Assembly (NCBI GenBank): GCA_015501605.1
Contig: JADNRZ010000020.1
Span: forward strand, 62,001 to 126,000
Length of the DNA stretch: 64,000 nt
Direction: 5' to 3'
From: Panaeolus papilionaceus
Taxonomy: Eukaryota > Basidiomycota > Agaricomycetes > Agaricales
In this document: positions 47,202 to 59,840 of the stretch, in pieces
How the letters are laid out: every line of letters begins with the position of its first letter
Numbering within the stretch: the first letter of the stretch is position 1
Translations under genes and position numbers: made by a program
Notes under the pieces: model-generated
The model's database searches: none
Told to the model about the DNA's origin: nothing
The model's input: the letters and a program-made list of their open reading frames with translations, nothing else

Positions 47202-47783
47202 TCAGAAACGCAAGCAAAGAGATACTTTGTACCCAAGGGTACAAGACAAAAGGTATAAAACACTCGTTGGAGAGGCAAGAACGAGGGTATTGAGCATTAC
47301 ACACTCGCGTAGATGGGAACGTCGAGCCAGAGAAAGACTAAGACATACGTCCAGATTGATGACAATCAGAGGATCCAATATCAAATACCTCTGCAACATA
47401 GCATGCGGACGCAGAGTCCGACAAACTAAAAAAGATAGAATGTAACGGACCCTGTGAGTTGCCGTTGAGAAGATATTGGGAATTTTGATGCTAATCCCGA
47501 TACGGACGACAGCAAGGGTCCCCAAGATATAAAGCAAGCCATCAAATAGACTCGCCTGGAGCGACGCCAGCAAGACACCCGAAGTGTTACTGATAGAACC
47601 ATAGAATACTGGCTGCGGTGCGGAAGCAGATGTCCAAAGATAGGGCAAGAAATACATTGGGTGATTGTGATGTACTCTCTCCCATCCCGCCCATGTGGAA
47701 ACCACGAACACATAGAAATACGCCGTTGTAAAACGTCGACTGCGTGTGTGTATACCAGCGACATGCAGATAATTCCCTTGCAA
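47202..47783 (-). CDS. possible hydrophobic protein, unsupported start
   Basis: A 193-residue open frame, the longest between 47.0 and 48.9 kb. The middle has a membrane-like segment (LLASLQASLFDGLLYILGTLAVV), and a possible intron acceptor (CTTTTTTAG near 47420) and donor (GTATGT near 47343) suggest that at least part is spliced. The layout is faintly like the C-terminal half of DUF6533-type membrane proteins, so it may be a decayed copy. No firm domain and no clear start; it may be chance. Confidence 0.25.
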   Translation of the reverse strand: MQGNYLHVAGIHTRSRRFTTAYFYVFVVSTWAGWERVHHNHPMYFLPYLWTSASAPQPVFYGSISNTSGVLLASLQASLFDGLLYILGTLAVVRIGISIKIPNIFSTATHRVRYILSFLVCRTLRPHAMLQRYLILDPLIVINLDVCLSLSLARRSHLRECVMLNTLVLASPTSVLYLLSCTLGYKVSLCLRF

Positions 47784-48912
47784 CTAGGCGGACATATGTA
47801 GATCCTTCGTCTTTCTGCCTAATACGCCTAGACCAGAATTGTAGAAAACTGCAATTTGTGACAATTTCACTATTCAGGGCGAGGAACGGCGAGGAATAAG
47901 CACCAGGTCAGCACGCTGTTGAGACAATCCAATGGGCGTGACCAATCTGAGCGTCCAATGCAAGCCTACATGCTTAGACAATTCCAAATTTTAAAGCGAT
48001 GTGCAGCATATAGATGAGGCATGTGTGTAAGGATGGCTAGGGTATGTTGAACAGGAGAGGTGAGGAGGGTGAGGAGGACGAAACGGGGACTGTTGTCAGT
48101 GTTGAAAGGCAAGTTGACATCACGCGTTATTTGGCTGACGGAATAACAACAAACACCGGGGATATCCGAACAGTGATGCGCATATATCTTCGCCATTGAT
48201 GATTGAATGACCAACTTGACGATCCTGGTCTCATAATAAATGTTGGTACACGATATCATCGACACTGTTCTCATGTTTGAAGTTAATATACGTTCTCTTC
48301 TAACCTATATTCCCCTGTCATAGCTGTGGTATACTATCCGTGGACCATTCCCGAGTAGTCCGGTGAGCGCAGCCGCCGCAGTGGGAATGGAAGGACATCC
48401 TAGTCAGCCGAGTAGTCATCAGACCTGGCACTTCCGTCCATCGCTGTAGTAGGTACCTTCAAGAATTCGGAGAATCATTATGCATACATTCTTACAGTTT
48501 CTGCAGTTTATTAGTACCAATGAAAGAGGAGCCAGAGGTGAACGCCTCTCATTCTAAAGCTAGGATGAATTGAGCAAACCCTCGAAGAAGCCGGCACAAA
48601 GACGCTATAGCTCTCGGCTGAGAAGGCTCGGAAAACGACCTCCTCATATAACTTGTTCCGAGTAGATCCGATGAGCGGGCAAACCCGTCTTACAAATAAA
48701 TACAGATTTTTGTCAGTGTCAGAAGACATGAGCCGATATCATAAATACCAGCCTCCAGACTCATGTGCACACCCCAGATTCCCTGGTTGAAATCATATTA
48801 TAGCAGTGAGTTCCGCTATCCATGTCCTCAGCGAGAAAAAAACCACTAACCAATATCACTCCGCACCAGGTGCTGGTCGCTTGCTTCCCTTCTTCACTCT
48901 TAATACCTCATC
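47784..48912. other. intergenic
   Basis: No supported gene; includes the promoter of the secreted protein at 48913. Confidence 0.4.
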
Positions 48913-49596
48913 ATGTTGTTCTCAAGAGCTCTCATCGTCTTCCTCGCTGTCGCCTTCCAATCACTCTATGGTAAGTATTTCCCGACCACCCGCTACCCGC
49001 CAGGTCTCGCTCTAATTTAACCCGTTCCAGTTTCAGGCTTTAAAATCGAAGCTTCCGTCCAGCTTAAGACCAAAATCCCTGAGTTTGAAGGAGAGGTGAA
49101 GCAAGCAGCGCTGAAAGCGGAGAAAATGGGTTAGTCCATACTCTACACGTCTCATACCCAACCAGCATCATATCTTAATCATCATTGATCATCCCTCACT
49201 GCAGCGAAGGATATCATTGAACAGAACAAGTCAAAACACCCCGCTGCTGGTTTAGAGCAGTTGCTTTCTGACGAAGTCAAGGTAGCTCTCCTCGTGATCG
49301 AAAATGGCCAGATAGGACCATCCAAGAGGCAGGGCTTCGACTTCAGCGTTCCCATGTCCAAATCAGACTTCACAAACCAGGTGGACGCCAACGCAAAAGC
49401 AATACTGAAGCATATTGCCGCATTCAGTGGAAATGCGAAACAGAGGAAGGGACAGTGGAAAGAGTTCGCCATCATCGCCAACCCCACAAGTACGGCTAAG
49501 GCACTTAGGAGGCGGTCGATCGTAGGGAGAGGCGCATCTTCGGGATCTCTTCTAGCGAGAGCACAGTTGGTAGGTAATGAGGATATGGGTAACTAA
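48913..49596 (+). CDS. secreted hypothetical protein
   Basis: Three exons: 48913-48970, 49031-49129, 49205-49596; 182 residues. Signal peptide MLFSRALIVFLAVAFQSLY. A second AG six bases into exon 2 could remove two residues (VS) at the junction. The mature part is lysine-rich and probably helical (KTKIPEFEGEVKQAALKAEKM), with a mixed middle (DEVKVALLVIENGQIGPSK) and an arginine-rich end (ALRRRSIVGRG) where dibasic processing could occur. No cysteines, no known domain. Flanked by long intergenic DNA. Confidence 0.65.
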
Positions 49597-52500
49597 GAGG
49601 GAATACAACAAGCTTTCATGAGTTTCTTTGTCGTGTATTTGTATATATCACGCACAAATGGAAGTCTTGCAGAGGAGAGTCTTTATTTGGGGTTTTGCGT
49701 TGCTCTGATTTATACATCAACTTTGCCAGTGCCCTGCTCAGAGTCGTGACAGGACTTTGACTAAGGACTCGTAGCGGAGAATTGACACGATGGAAGTTGA
49801 AATTTGAAATCGGATGAATTAGAATTCACCGTGACTTTGACTGTCAGACTTATTAGGGCCAATTTGAATCAAGTCGTCTACTCATGGAATTCAACTCTTG
49901 ATATGAAACAATAGAGCATTGTCGGAGCCCACCGAGCAGGACAATCGAGGAGCGCTTGACAAATTAATTTAGTAAAAGCAGGGCCATCAATACTTGACAT
50001 ACAACGTGTTGTCGGCTACTATTAGTAGCCAAACCGCTCATGTCTGCAACTCTCGAAGGTGTTTTTCGTCTGATATTTTGCCATAATACCTCAAATTCAT
50101 GAAGTATGCTGTATTACGTAGTAGTGATAACGAAAAGAGCGTCACAGGTGGTTCTGTTCGTAGCTTCTCAAAATACCGCATCTCCCCTGGGTCTTACCTC
50201 TTGCTGCGCACATTGCCCGAGGAGACTAACAGTATTCGCGCAACTTTAGTGGAGGGTTTTGTGCCCCTCGGCATGTACTTGCCGGCATCGTAAATATCAC
50301 CTGATTCCGACGTCATTTATTCGGATGTATCCCCTCACTTTTCCTCTTGCTGGCCCCGGAAATCTTGCTAAGTAAAATCCTCTTCGAAGTCGCCGCCATT
50401 TCTGATTTTTCGATGTGAGCTACGCTTAATTTTGCACTTTGTTTCTTTCCCTCGAATCAGCAAACTTGGTCCTTGCATTTGCGACTCGATCTGCTTATTG
50501 TCTGCCCATGATACTAATTCTGAGACTCTATGTTCTTAAGTTCGATGTGTAAGTTCTTCGTGGGATGTTCTCGTAGGAGTTGATCCGTATTCTCGTTCTC
50601 ATTGATTGCCTATGCTTTGCGATGGCTGTTTGGTTTCCACATCCGGATCTGGCAGTGGTTTGCTTTTCCCTTTTTTCAATCGGTGTGATACTTAAGCTTA
50701 TGTTGTTTACCATCATCGTCCCCTGCTTTATGTTCTCGGACTTGTGATGGAGGGCTTTTATATTCTTATTATGTACTTATTCTTCACTCACTCCGACCAT
50801 TATTGGTCTGTGAGCCATAGGTAGTCTCTGGTTTCCAGTGCTTGCCAGTGTAGCGCGGTGTCTATGAGTGTAGCGCTCACTTTCCCCTAGTATTTACACT
50901 CCTTGTCTTTACTTTCCCCTTTGCCGCTTATCCCACATTCCTTATCCCGACAACCTTAGATCCCGTAGAGGATATTTACCTTCGTCGTTATCACTATGTA
51001 CGCAACAAGTTCTACTGAAATACAAAGTCATTTCATTGTCTGAACTTACACTCCATCCCTTGTTGCAGAACGAAGCCCAAAACTCTGCTTGTGTTAGATC
51101 GATCACTCACATCACAACGATTCTTTGCACTGAGGGTGGTCGTGGTACAGCGCTATCAATAAATGTACCACCAATTCTATGATGTTTATATTGACATGAT
51201 TATGTTGTACATTGTATGTCACAGTCCTTGATGAGCTGGCGACTGGTGATGTAAGTTGCCCTTAGGACGGAAAACACGCAAAAGAAAAAAGTTGCGGGCT
51301 ACGCCATGCGCAGTGTGGCCTTATCTTCGAGCTTCTCTCACTTGATCATGGATATACCTCTGATCGTAACGTAGACTGCAAGTAACAAGACCGTTAGAAA
51401 ACACTTGTAGTCCATGAGTCCGCAAACTTGGACTGAGTGGTCGAATTGGTATTCATGCCGTCTTGACTGAAGCGAGACATCTATCAAGAACATCCCTTCG
51501 GGAAAGAGCATAAAACAGACGTATTGGTCCGAATGGATGAGTAGATTCGTGGGTTCGGAGTGGGTTGGTATGTTCATATTCATACGCACAGGATAACAGT
51601 GTCACGGCAGTCATCTCAGCAAGCCAGGCCAATTCGGTCGACTTGGTATGGCCTTCAAGCCCGAATATTGGTAATACTACGCCCCGAACTGTCGGTACCG
51701 TTCACATAGCGCATTGTTCCACGCTCGTTCTTGCATTCTGACTACAGTCCTTCAGAAAATGGCTCATCCCCTGGTTTTCCTTCATTGATGGATCATGATC
51801 GACGGGTCCAATTGTGAGCGCAAGGGACGACAATCTAGTGGAAAATGCCGCACCGAGCCAGTCCGACGGCGAACACACGTCAAACCGCAGCCAAATTCTC
51901 TCTAGAATCTCGTATTTAGAAGACGTCGAGTGTGCGACCACAACCAGCCTCAGCCTTCAATCGTCTCACTTTGGACATTTCCCCGATAATCATCCAGTGA
52001 TGTACCGAGGTTCCAGGTCTCAAGCGGCCCTGTTGCGCCCATTGCGCTTTCGCAGAGACAGATATCGCGACTCGGGGTCGTTCGACCTTCTCGTATTTGT
52101 TGTCTTTGATATGTTTGTACAAATGTGTCTAGCAACCATCTAGGTTCGTGAGTTCAAAAACATGGAAACGTCCCGAATTCTTTTCATGACGCAGTTGTGT
52201 ATGTTTGGACCCATCGCCAAGTATTTCTTCGACCTTTCCCTTTTCTTTTGTGTGTGAGCGCTTCCCACACACGGTAAATCAAGCTTGAGCGTTGGGTACT
52301 CTTGTGTGGTGGAATTCTCAATCTGTTCTTTTATCCAGGTACAGACCCTGGTGGGTGATGATCATCAAATAGATACAGAAGTGATCTTCAGAGAAGCCTG
52401 ACTCGCCCACTGACTTTCTTCATTAAAACACGGAGGTCATAGAGACTTATAACAGGACTGGTATTGTTTTTCAAGGTGTACGACTGAGCTAACATCAGCA

Positions 52501-52629
52501 AAAAAATTGATAGTAGATCTACGAACTGTCGTAGAAATGTAAATATCAGCTTGACATGGTATATATCATTCTCCAATACAACACTACAGTACGAAGTTGT
52601 GCATAGCTGGTTCATGTCATGATAGAGTC
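49597..52629. other. long intergenic region
   Basis: Three kilobases with no gene I can support. An open frame at 51814-52143 has no domain or splice support. The 50300-51000 part is pyrimidine-rich. Confidence 0.4.
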
Positions 52630-53660
52630 TTTGTGTATGAGGGATCTCAGTTTGCCCATGCCCTCTCAGTCAAATGTCAGAACACTATAACCTGTTATGT
52701 CACTCGTCAGTCTGATAACCCATAGATCATCTAAAACCTGAAGAGACTCCACATATCTATGCAAATTTAAGATAAATAATGTATACTAGCTGAATATCAG
52801 GCATAAACCAGCATATCAGTTTGGCATCACATTGAAATTTCACAGACTATTGATTGTCTAGTTGTCAGTTGTGTATTATGTTAATTTCAGATTGAAGTCT
52901 GTATATCACACACATCTCAGTCTCGCGCCATCTTGTCTGCTTAATTTCTACTTGTAATCATACACTGACCGTGAACTCAGCTTGAGGTATACACATCAGC
53001 CGAATATCTGATTGATATTGAGCATGTCAGGTTGAGATCACATAGACCCATTGAAGGCCAGCTTTTTTTCGACATAATTATTATCTATACTTCATAAATG
53101 ATAAGTGGATTAAATTATGGAAATGAGTGTCTATCTAGTCAAAAATACGGGCGGTAATAAATATTATCATGTCCGATTTCTTGGAGGAGGCTAGATCCCA
53201 CGCCTTCGAAGTTTGAAGTTTGAGGGATGAGCGAGGCGGTCGTGCATATATTTCCTTTGCTGTTGCAAAGTAACAAAGGCTTCTTGGACTAGTGGGTTCA
53301 TCGCTATAGAATCTGTGGTGTTAGTCAATGCTTGGGTTCGATTCCTTGCATTGGCAAATTTCGTAGATTTACATTGCTGGTGTTATTCAACGCAAATGTG
53401 GAATGAGCGGCTGGGTGAACCCTTCCAAAAAAGAAATTTTTATTTATTTCTCTCTCGTTGCACTTATTCGATAGGTATGTGTAGTATAATCAGATGTCAC
53501 TAGTTCAGCAGATGTCAAATTGGGACTTAATATCAGGTTGATGTTTGATCTCAGATTGAAGCCCACAGCTGGGTGGGCAGACTCAGACATCTGTCGCCAC
53601 CACATCACAGCCTGATATTGACTAGACATTGGCTGATATCACAGATCTACAGCCCGGTTT
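52630..53660. repeat. AT-rich region with scattered TCAG-TTGA motifs
   Basis: From 52644 to 53640 short motifs of the kind TCAGxTTGA, ATCAG and CTGATAT recur every 20-60 bp (for example TCAGATTGAAG at 52887 and 53549, CAGGTTGA at 53026 and 53533). The run is interrupted by a SINE-like insert at about 53170-53470. It resembles the subterminal repeats of a decayed DNA transposon, but no terminal inverted repeat or target duplication was found. Confidence 0.4.
53270..53470 (+). mobile_element. candidate tRNA-derived SINE
   Basis: An A-box-like TGGACTAGTGGG (53285-53296) is followed 39 bp later by a B-box GGTTCGATTCC (53335-53345), the two internal RNA polymerase III promoter elements of tRNA genes. 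The segment does not fold into a proper tRNA: the T stem is mispaired and no acceptor stem was found. An A/T-rich tail follows near 53430-53450. It sits within the motif-rich AT region and looks like an insertion. Confidence 0.5.
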
Positions 53661-54507
53661 TTTGCTGATGAAGCCGGGGAAGACTCGCCTTGATCCGTAC
53701 CATTCAGTTTTCACAAGTAGAGGAGGATTGAGATCGATACCACCTTTTGTGCACATATCCCTACGAAGTTGCCCGAAGATACCCATCGAGATGACACGAG
53801 TATAAGCATCAACAGGCTATTCAGGAACGCAATCGTGTATTCGTCACCCCCCTAGCACGACAATGCCGACTTAGCGAAGAGTAATGCAGACGTCGGTATC
53901 ATAATAGTTCCCCCATTCCCAGGCCCAACTGTAATGGGTCATGCATTCGGGAATGAATCACGCCAACGTCGCCGACATAATTGACACAAAGGTATTCCTG
54001 AAATGCATGAATTATATAGTGTTCTAGTCATTTTTGAGGCTCAGTGGTGAATGACAAATCTCTGACCCAAGGTTTGCTCTCTGTCGTATCATGTACTTCG
54101 AGACGTAGTGACATTGCTTGCCCCAGGCTGATCAGGGCACTGATGAATGGGCTTTATCTGGTCATACGGCATGACTATGGAGAGACGGCCTGATATAAGC
54201 GTCTAGATGTATTGAGAGCAAATCGAGTTCATTCCCATGCCAGTTGACAGAACTTTGAGTCTAAGTATTCAAATCTTAGAATGGTAATTTTACATCAATC
54301 GGACATCCGTATGTGGCGGGATGCGCAGGTTTAATACCTGCGGATATGAGAGAACTTTCCACTGGTTCGAAGTCTTTCCTAGATTTGAGTCACTCTTGTT
54401 GTGCTATCGTAAATTATTGTTTGATATCGTGTGCAAGGTAACACAATGCTCTCGCCCTGGCCCGTGTTTTCATCTCAAATCAGTCGCAACGCATCTCATC
54501 GAAGAGG
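53661..54507. other. upstream region of laccase 1
   Basis: No gene seen; promoter-proximal sequence of the laccase starting at 54586. No regulatory motif beyond the TATA box is claimed. Confidence 0.4.
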
Positions 54508-54515
54508 TATAAAAG
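54508..54515 (+). promoter_or_regulatory. TATA box of laccase 1
   Basis: TATAAAAG, 78 bp upstream of the ATG at 54586. Confidence 0.65.
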
Positions 54516-54585
54516 CAGTGAGGAATAGATAACAGGAAGACAGCAAGGATAATCCCTTCTCTCGAATCAGTCTCATACTCATACT

Positions 54586-56602
54586 ATGTGTAAATTCGCA
54601 ATCCTCACCGCTTTTGTTCTCTCTGCCGTGGGCTCCGTCTTTGGGTCCATCGGCCCAGTTGCTAATGTTTTCATTGGTAACAAGGATGTCGCTCCCGATG
54701 GGTTCACGCGCCCGTATGTCTTGAACGCTTTTTGCGTCGTGTGTGGAATGCTCATAGACAATATCTAGCGCCGTTTTAGCTGGCACCTCTGCCACAGATC
54801 TCACCACCATTGGCCCCCTCATTGTTGGTAACAAAGGAGATACCTTTAGACTGAACGTCATTGACCAGCTCACTGACACTCGTATGTTGAGAACCACTGC
54901 CATTGTACGACTATAACTTCACGACTTTACCTACAACGTGCATAATCTGACTATCGTCGTTACAGCATTGGCATGGCTTCTTCCAAGCTGGGTCAAATTG
55001 GGCCGACGGCCCAGTCGGCGTTAGCCAGTGTCCTATTGTCCCGGGCGAGTCCTTTGAGTACGAATTCCAGGCCCTTAACCAGGCTGGCACCTTCTGGTAT
55101 CATTCTCACCATTGTAAGTTGCAAAACTATCCTATCTGTTGCCACGGGTATATTGATATGATTTGCCAGCCACTCAATACTGTGATGGCCTTCGGGGTCC
55201 TTTGGTTGTGTACGACCCTAATGACCCACATTTGAGTCTCTATGACTTCGATAATGGTGAGGAACTAAGTTAAGTTGTTAAAACCCAACTGATCCTTGAT
55301 TCGATATGTAGAGAGTACTGTGATTACGCTCGCCGATTGGTATCACGTTCTGGCACCCGTTGCGGGTGGTGCGCCTCGTCCTGACGCTACCTTGATTAAC
55401 GGAGTTGGTCGTTATCCGGGTGGACCGACTGTCCCTCTCTCAGTCATCAACGTCGAGCGAAACAAACGCTACAGGTTTCGTGTTGTAAACGTTGCGTGTA
55501 GTCCCAATTACCGATTCTCCATCGATGGTCACAGCCTGGTAAGCATCCCCTATCATAACATGTATGTTGTAAACCCAGCACTCATATCTTCTGGATCAGA
55601 CCATCATTGAGGTGGAAACCGTTAACGTTCAGCCATATTCCGTCACTTCAATTCAGATCTTCGCCGGTCAACGATATTCCTTCATCCTCAACACCAATAT
55701 GCCGACTGATAACTATTGGATTCGGGCTAACCCCAACAACGGTAATAGGGGTCACGATGGTGGTCTCAATTCTGCCATTTTGCGTTATGCGGGGGCCCCT
55801 GTTCAAGACCCCACGACGATTGATAATGGAGGAACTCCAATGATTGAAGGGAATATCACTCCACTTGTTAGCACTCCTGCACCCGGAATCCCTCAGCCTG
55901 GCCAAGCGGATGTCAATATCAACCTTGCCATCGCGCTGTCTGCCGGTCGTTTCACGGTCAACGGCGCCTCTTTCCATCCTCCTTCACTCCCTGTACTTCT
56001 TCAAATCATGAATGGTGCTCCTGCGGCATCCCTTCTTCCTGCAGGCTCAGTCTATGTTCTGCCTCCGAACAAGGTGGTTGAGATTTCGATTCCAGGAGGT
56101 AGCCCAGGAAGTCCCCATCCCATCCATCTCCACGGCGTAAGTCTCACTTTATGCGTCGTATTAATGCGACTCGTCAACTAAGTTTACCGCGCAGCATACC
56201 TTTGACGTTGTTCGGGTTGCTGGAAGCAGCCAATACAACTACAATAACCCCCCGAAACGTGACGTCGTTAGTGTTGGCGCAGCTGGTGACAACGTCACCA
56301 TCCGGTTCATGACAGACAACGCAGGTCCGTGGATCATGCATTGGTAAGAAGGTTTCTTCTTTGATCCTGTATTCGAACCACCCTAACCGCCTTTTATGTA
56401 TACAGCCACATCGACTGGCACTTCGAAAACGGTCTTTCGGTAGTCTTTGCTGAGGACATGGCCACCATCGCCACTATGGATCCTCCTAGTATGTGATCGT
56501 CGTCCTTCTACAAATTAACATGACTGATCGTGATTTATAGCTCATTGGGATAACTTGTGTCCTACTTACGCTGCATTTGGACCAGAGTTTCCCCCTGCCT
56601 AG
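54586..56602 (+). CDS. laccase 1 (multicopper oxidase)
   Basis: Nine exons: 54586-54713, 54769-54904, 54966-55113, 55170-55256, 55312-55538, 55600-56136, 56195-56343, 56406-56488, 56541-56602; 518 residues. Signal peptide [20 protein letters not shown]. All four copper-binding signatures are present: HWHG (89-92), HSHH (134-137), HPIHLHGH (415-422) and [12 protein letters not shown] (470-481). The residue ten after the copper-binding cysteine is leucine, which falls in the class-2 group. Laccases oxidise phenols and reduce oxygen to water outside the cell, in lignin and pigment chemistry. The exon lengths equal those of the inverted copy at 57737-59750 except for the last. A TATA box lies 78 bp upstream. 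Confidence 0.96.
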
Positions 56603-57736
56603 TTACAGTCACAGAGTCAAGTCTTTCCGATCTTAGTCACCAGATATGCACCAACGAATGCTCTATTCCTTCTTTCACTTCGATGTAATCCTTGTATTAT
56701 TTGAAATATATGCCCTGCTCCTAAAATTTTTATCCTCCTCAACCATTATATGCGATCTTGAATACGAAGGAGGACCTAGCGTTTGTTTAGCGCTCTCAAA
56801 TCTATTTCGGATCAATTTGGAGCTTAGAATGATCCTGACCACTGCTACCGAGTATGAAGAGATTGCGCCACACATCTGGACAGGCTCCGTGTGGAGCAGG
56901 ATCACGACGAACACCTGACAATTTTTGGACTCACGGGTAATTATTTTGCCTAATAGCCGGAATTTTAGTTTCGACGCCAGAATGCGGAGGAGACGAACAA
57001 ACGAAATGTCCAATTGGACCACCATTGAACCCAAAGGCGCGAAATTCTTGTCGACAAGTACTGAGGATGTATGGATATGCGTCAAGAAAATTCTCATCAA
57101 GCTGGTGCTCTACTAAGAGTGGGTAGGCTGACTATGTGCTGAAACACGGCACTTCGATACATTGTTGAATGGTGCTTCGAATCATTTGTTTGATTTTCCT
57201 GGCTATTAAGGCGGCCAATAGTCGACAGCAGTATTCAACTTGTGTGTTATGTGGTTAAGAGCATAAGTTCGCGTATCGTCGCTTGGGTGAAGTCAAAACT
57301 ACATGGGGCTGTAAGTGGGAACTTTTTCCCACGATATTGTTGTTTAATAGTGGGGTAATTAAACATATCAACTAATGAAGTGAGCTTCAACAAGGAGTTT
57401 GGCAGCTCCGGGCTCTGAGGGCGAAAATATAATGATATTGACGACGAAGAAACGAAGTCGGAGCTATTATCGCTACTGAGAGGAAGTCAAGTGTTTAATG
57501 TAAGATCTGAGGTGAGCTGGGTTAAACAGCAGTAGTGATTCATCCTCACTGCCGGTCAATATCAACAACAGCCAACAGGCTCGCTCAGCATGGCCAGGCT
57601 ACTCTTTAATCACTGTTCAAGAAAAGGATGAATATAGTAGGACGATCAACATATTTATTGACGATAAAATTATACAAGAGTCGCATAAATAAAACAAGGA
57701 CTTCGAACAGGATCACCCTCCCTCAGATCCACGAGT
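56603..57736. other. region between convergent laccases
   Basis: Shared 3' flank of the two convergent laccase genes. No gene supported; an open frame on either strand near 56646-57116 lacks splice and domain support. Confidence 0.45.
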
Positions 57737-59750
57737 TTAGACTGGGAATTCGGGGCCGAAAGCTTGATAGCTAGGGCAGAGATTGTCCCAGGCGGCTGTA
57801 AAGTAATCCGTTAGTAACAGTAGCGATTAAAATTTCGACCAGATGACTCACTAGGGGGATCCATGGTGGCAACGGAGGCGGTGTCTTCAGCAAAGATCAC
57901 AGAGAGGCCGTTCTCGAAGTGCCAGTCGATGTGGCTACCGAAACAAACATTGTGACACGTCAAATAATTCAACAATCAAAGCAATAGTGGACTTACCAAT
58001 GCATAATCCATGGGCCGGCATTGTCGGTTCTGAAGCGAATGGTAACATTGTCACCTGCTCCGCCAATGCTGACGACATCACGCTTGGGTGGGTTGACGTA
58101 GTTATATTGGCTGCTTCCAGCGACGCGTACGACATCGAAGGTGTGCTGTATGGAATTAGTGTAGGGAACTCGTAGAGTTCAATGGTACTCACACCGTGGA
58201 GATGGATGGGATGAGGACTACCAGCACTACCGCCAGGCATGGAAATCTCAATAACCTTGTTGGGTGGGAGCTCATAGACTGAACCAGCAGGAAGCAATCC
58301 AGCAGGCGGCACTCCGTTGATGAGCTGCAGCATCACGGGCAGTGTGGGAGGATGGAAAGTGGCTCCGTTGACTCTGAACTGACCGCCAACAAAGGTGATA
58401 GCAAGGTTGAGATTAACGTCAGCCTGACCAGGCTCAGGAATACCGGGAGCAGCGTTGTCCGTGAGGGGTACCAAGTTACCTTCGAGCATGGGACTGCCTC
58501 CATCGTCAATGGTGGTAGGATCCTGTTCTGGGGCACCGACGTAGCGCAGGATAGCCGAGTTGAGACCTCCAGCGTGGCCTCTGGTTCCGACATTGGGGTT
58601 TGCCCGAATCCAGTAGTTATCAACGGGCATGTTGGTGTTGAGGACGAATGAATAACGTTGTCCGGCAAAGATTTGAATAGAGGTGACACTGTAAGGTTGA
58701 ACATTGACAGTTTCAACCTCGATGATGGTCTGTGTGGATACCTTGTGTCAGTATACTCGTATAACCTATTCAGACAGTTTTATTACATACCAAGCTGTGC
58801 CCGTCAATGGAGAATCTGTAGTTGGGACTACAAGCAACATTTACGAGTCGGAATCGGTATCGCTTATTCCTCTCGACATTGATAACAGCAAGGGGGATAG
58901 TGGGACCATCGAGGTAACGGCCAATTCCGTTGATGAGAGTAGACTGTGGGCGAGGAGCACCACCAGCGACAGGTGCGAGAACATGATACCAGTCAGCAAG
59001 GGTGATTACAGTGTTTTCTATAAACCATATTCAGATCAGTATGCAGTTATTATTTCCCAGGTCACATTTCAAAACATACCGTCGTCGAAGTCGTACAAGC
59101 TTCTATGAGGATCGTTCGGGTCATAAACGACCATAGGGCCTCGAAGCCCATCACAATATTGAGTTGCTAGTACACAAAAGGTCGTTAGCCTGAGTGTTAA
59201 TCGATAATGCAAAGTGCTGGAAGCCTACAGTGATGTGAGTGGTACCAAAACGTGCCGGCTTGAGTCGTCGAATGAAATTCGTATTCGAACGATTCCCCAG
59301 GGACAATAGGGCACTGAGTAGCACCTACAGGACCATCGGCCCAGGCAGTTCCTGCTTGGAAGAATCCATGCCAATGCTACACAATGGTATAAGTTCATAT
59401 CTACGTATAAGTCTGCATCGAAAGCTCACAATAGCAGTCGTCCTCAACATTCGAGTGTCAGTGAGTTGATCAATGACATTCAGGCGGAATGTATCGCCCT
59501 TAGTACCACGAATGAGAGGGCCGATGGTGGTAAGGTCAGTGGCAGATGTACCCGCAAGCACGGCACTGGGAGAGAATAATAGTTAGAAATCTGGCCATTT
59601 ACGGTGACTACAGGGCGCTTACGGTCGTTCAAAGCCATCAGGAGCGATGTCCTTGTTACCAATGAATAGGTTGGCGACAGGACCGATTGCACCATAGGAC
59701 GACGATATAGCAGACAGCACAAAGACTGAGAGGAGGGCGAACTTGCTCAT
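57737..59750 (-). CDS. laccase 2 (multicopper oxidase)
   Basis: Nine exons: 59750-59623, 59565-59430, 59376-59229, 59166-59080, 59017-58791, 58729-58193, 58145-57997, 57934-57852, 57795-57737; 517 residues. Signal peptide [20 protein letters not shown]. The copper signatures match laccase 1: HWHG, HSHH, HPIHLHG followed by H in the next exon, and [12 protein letters not shown] with leucine at the axial position. Exon lengths are identical to laccase 1 in exons 1-8 (128, 136, 148, 87, 227, 537, 149, 83) and one codon shorter in the last. The C-terminus ends GPEFPV against GPEFPPA. The tail-to-tail layout with laccase 1 indicates an inverted duplication. No lesion seen. Confidence 0.96.
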
Positions 59751-59829
59751 GTGGAAGGTGATGGTGGTTGAGTGAATATTGAAGAGAAGATGAGGTGGTT
59801 GTGCTACTCAGTAGAGGAAATGGCTCATC

Positions 59830-59840
59830 TCTTTATACTT
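59830..59840 (-). promoter_or_regulatory. TATA-like box of laccase 2
   Basis: AAGTATAAAG on the minus strand about 85 bp upstream of the laccase 2 ATG. Confidence 0.55.

Noticed and set aside
50099..50293. Possible small gene starting MKYAVLRSSDNEKSVTGGS
   Set aside because: A 64-residue open frame without signal peptide, domain or introns; not distinguishable from chance.
53285..53350. Possible functional tRNA gene
   Set aside because: A and B boxes are present, but the T stem is mispaired and no acceptor stem or plausible anticodon arm could be built. A SINE remnant fits better.
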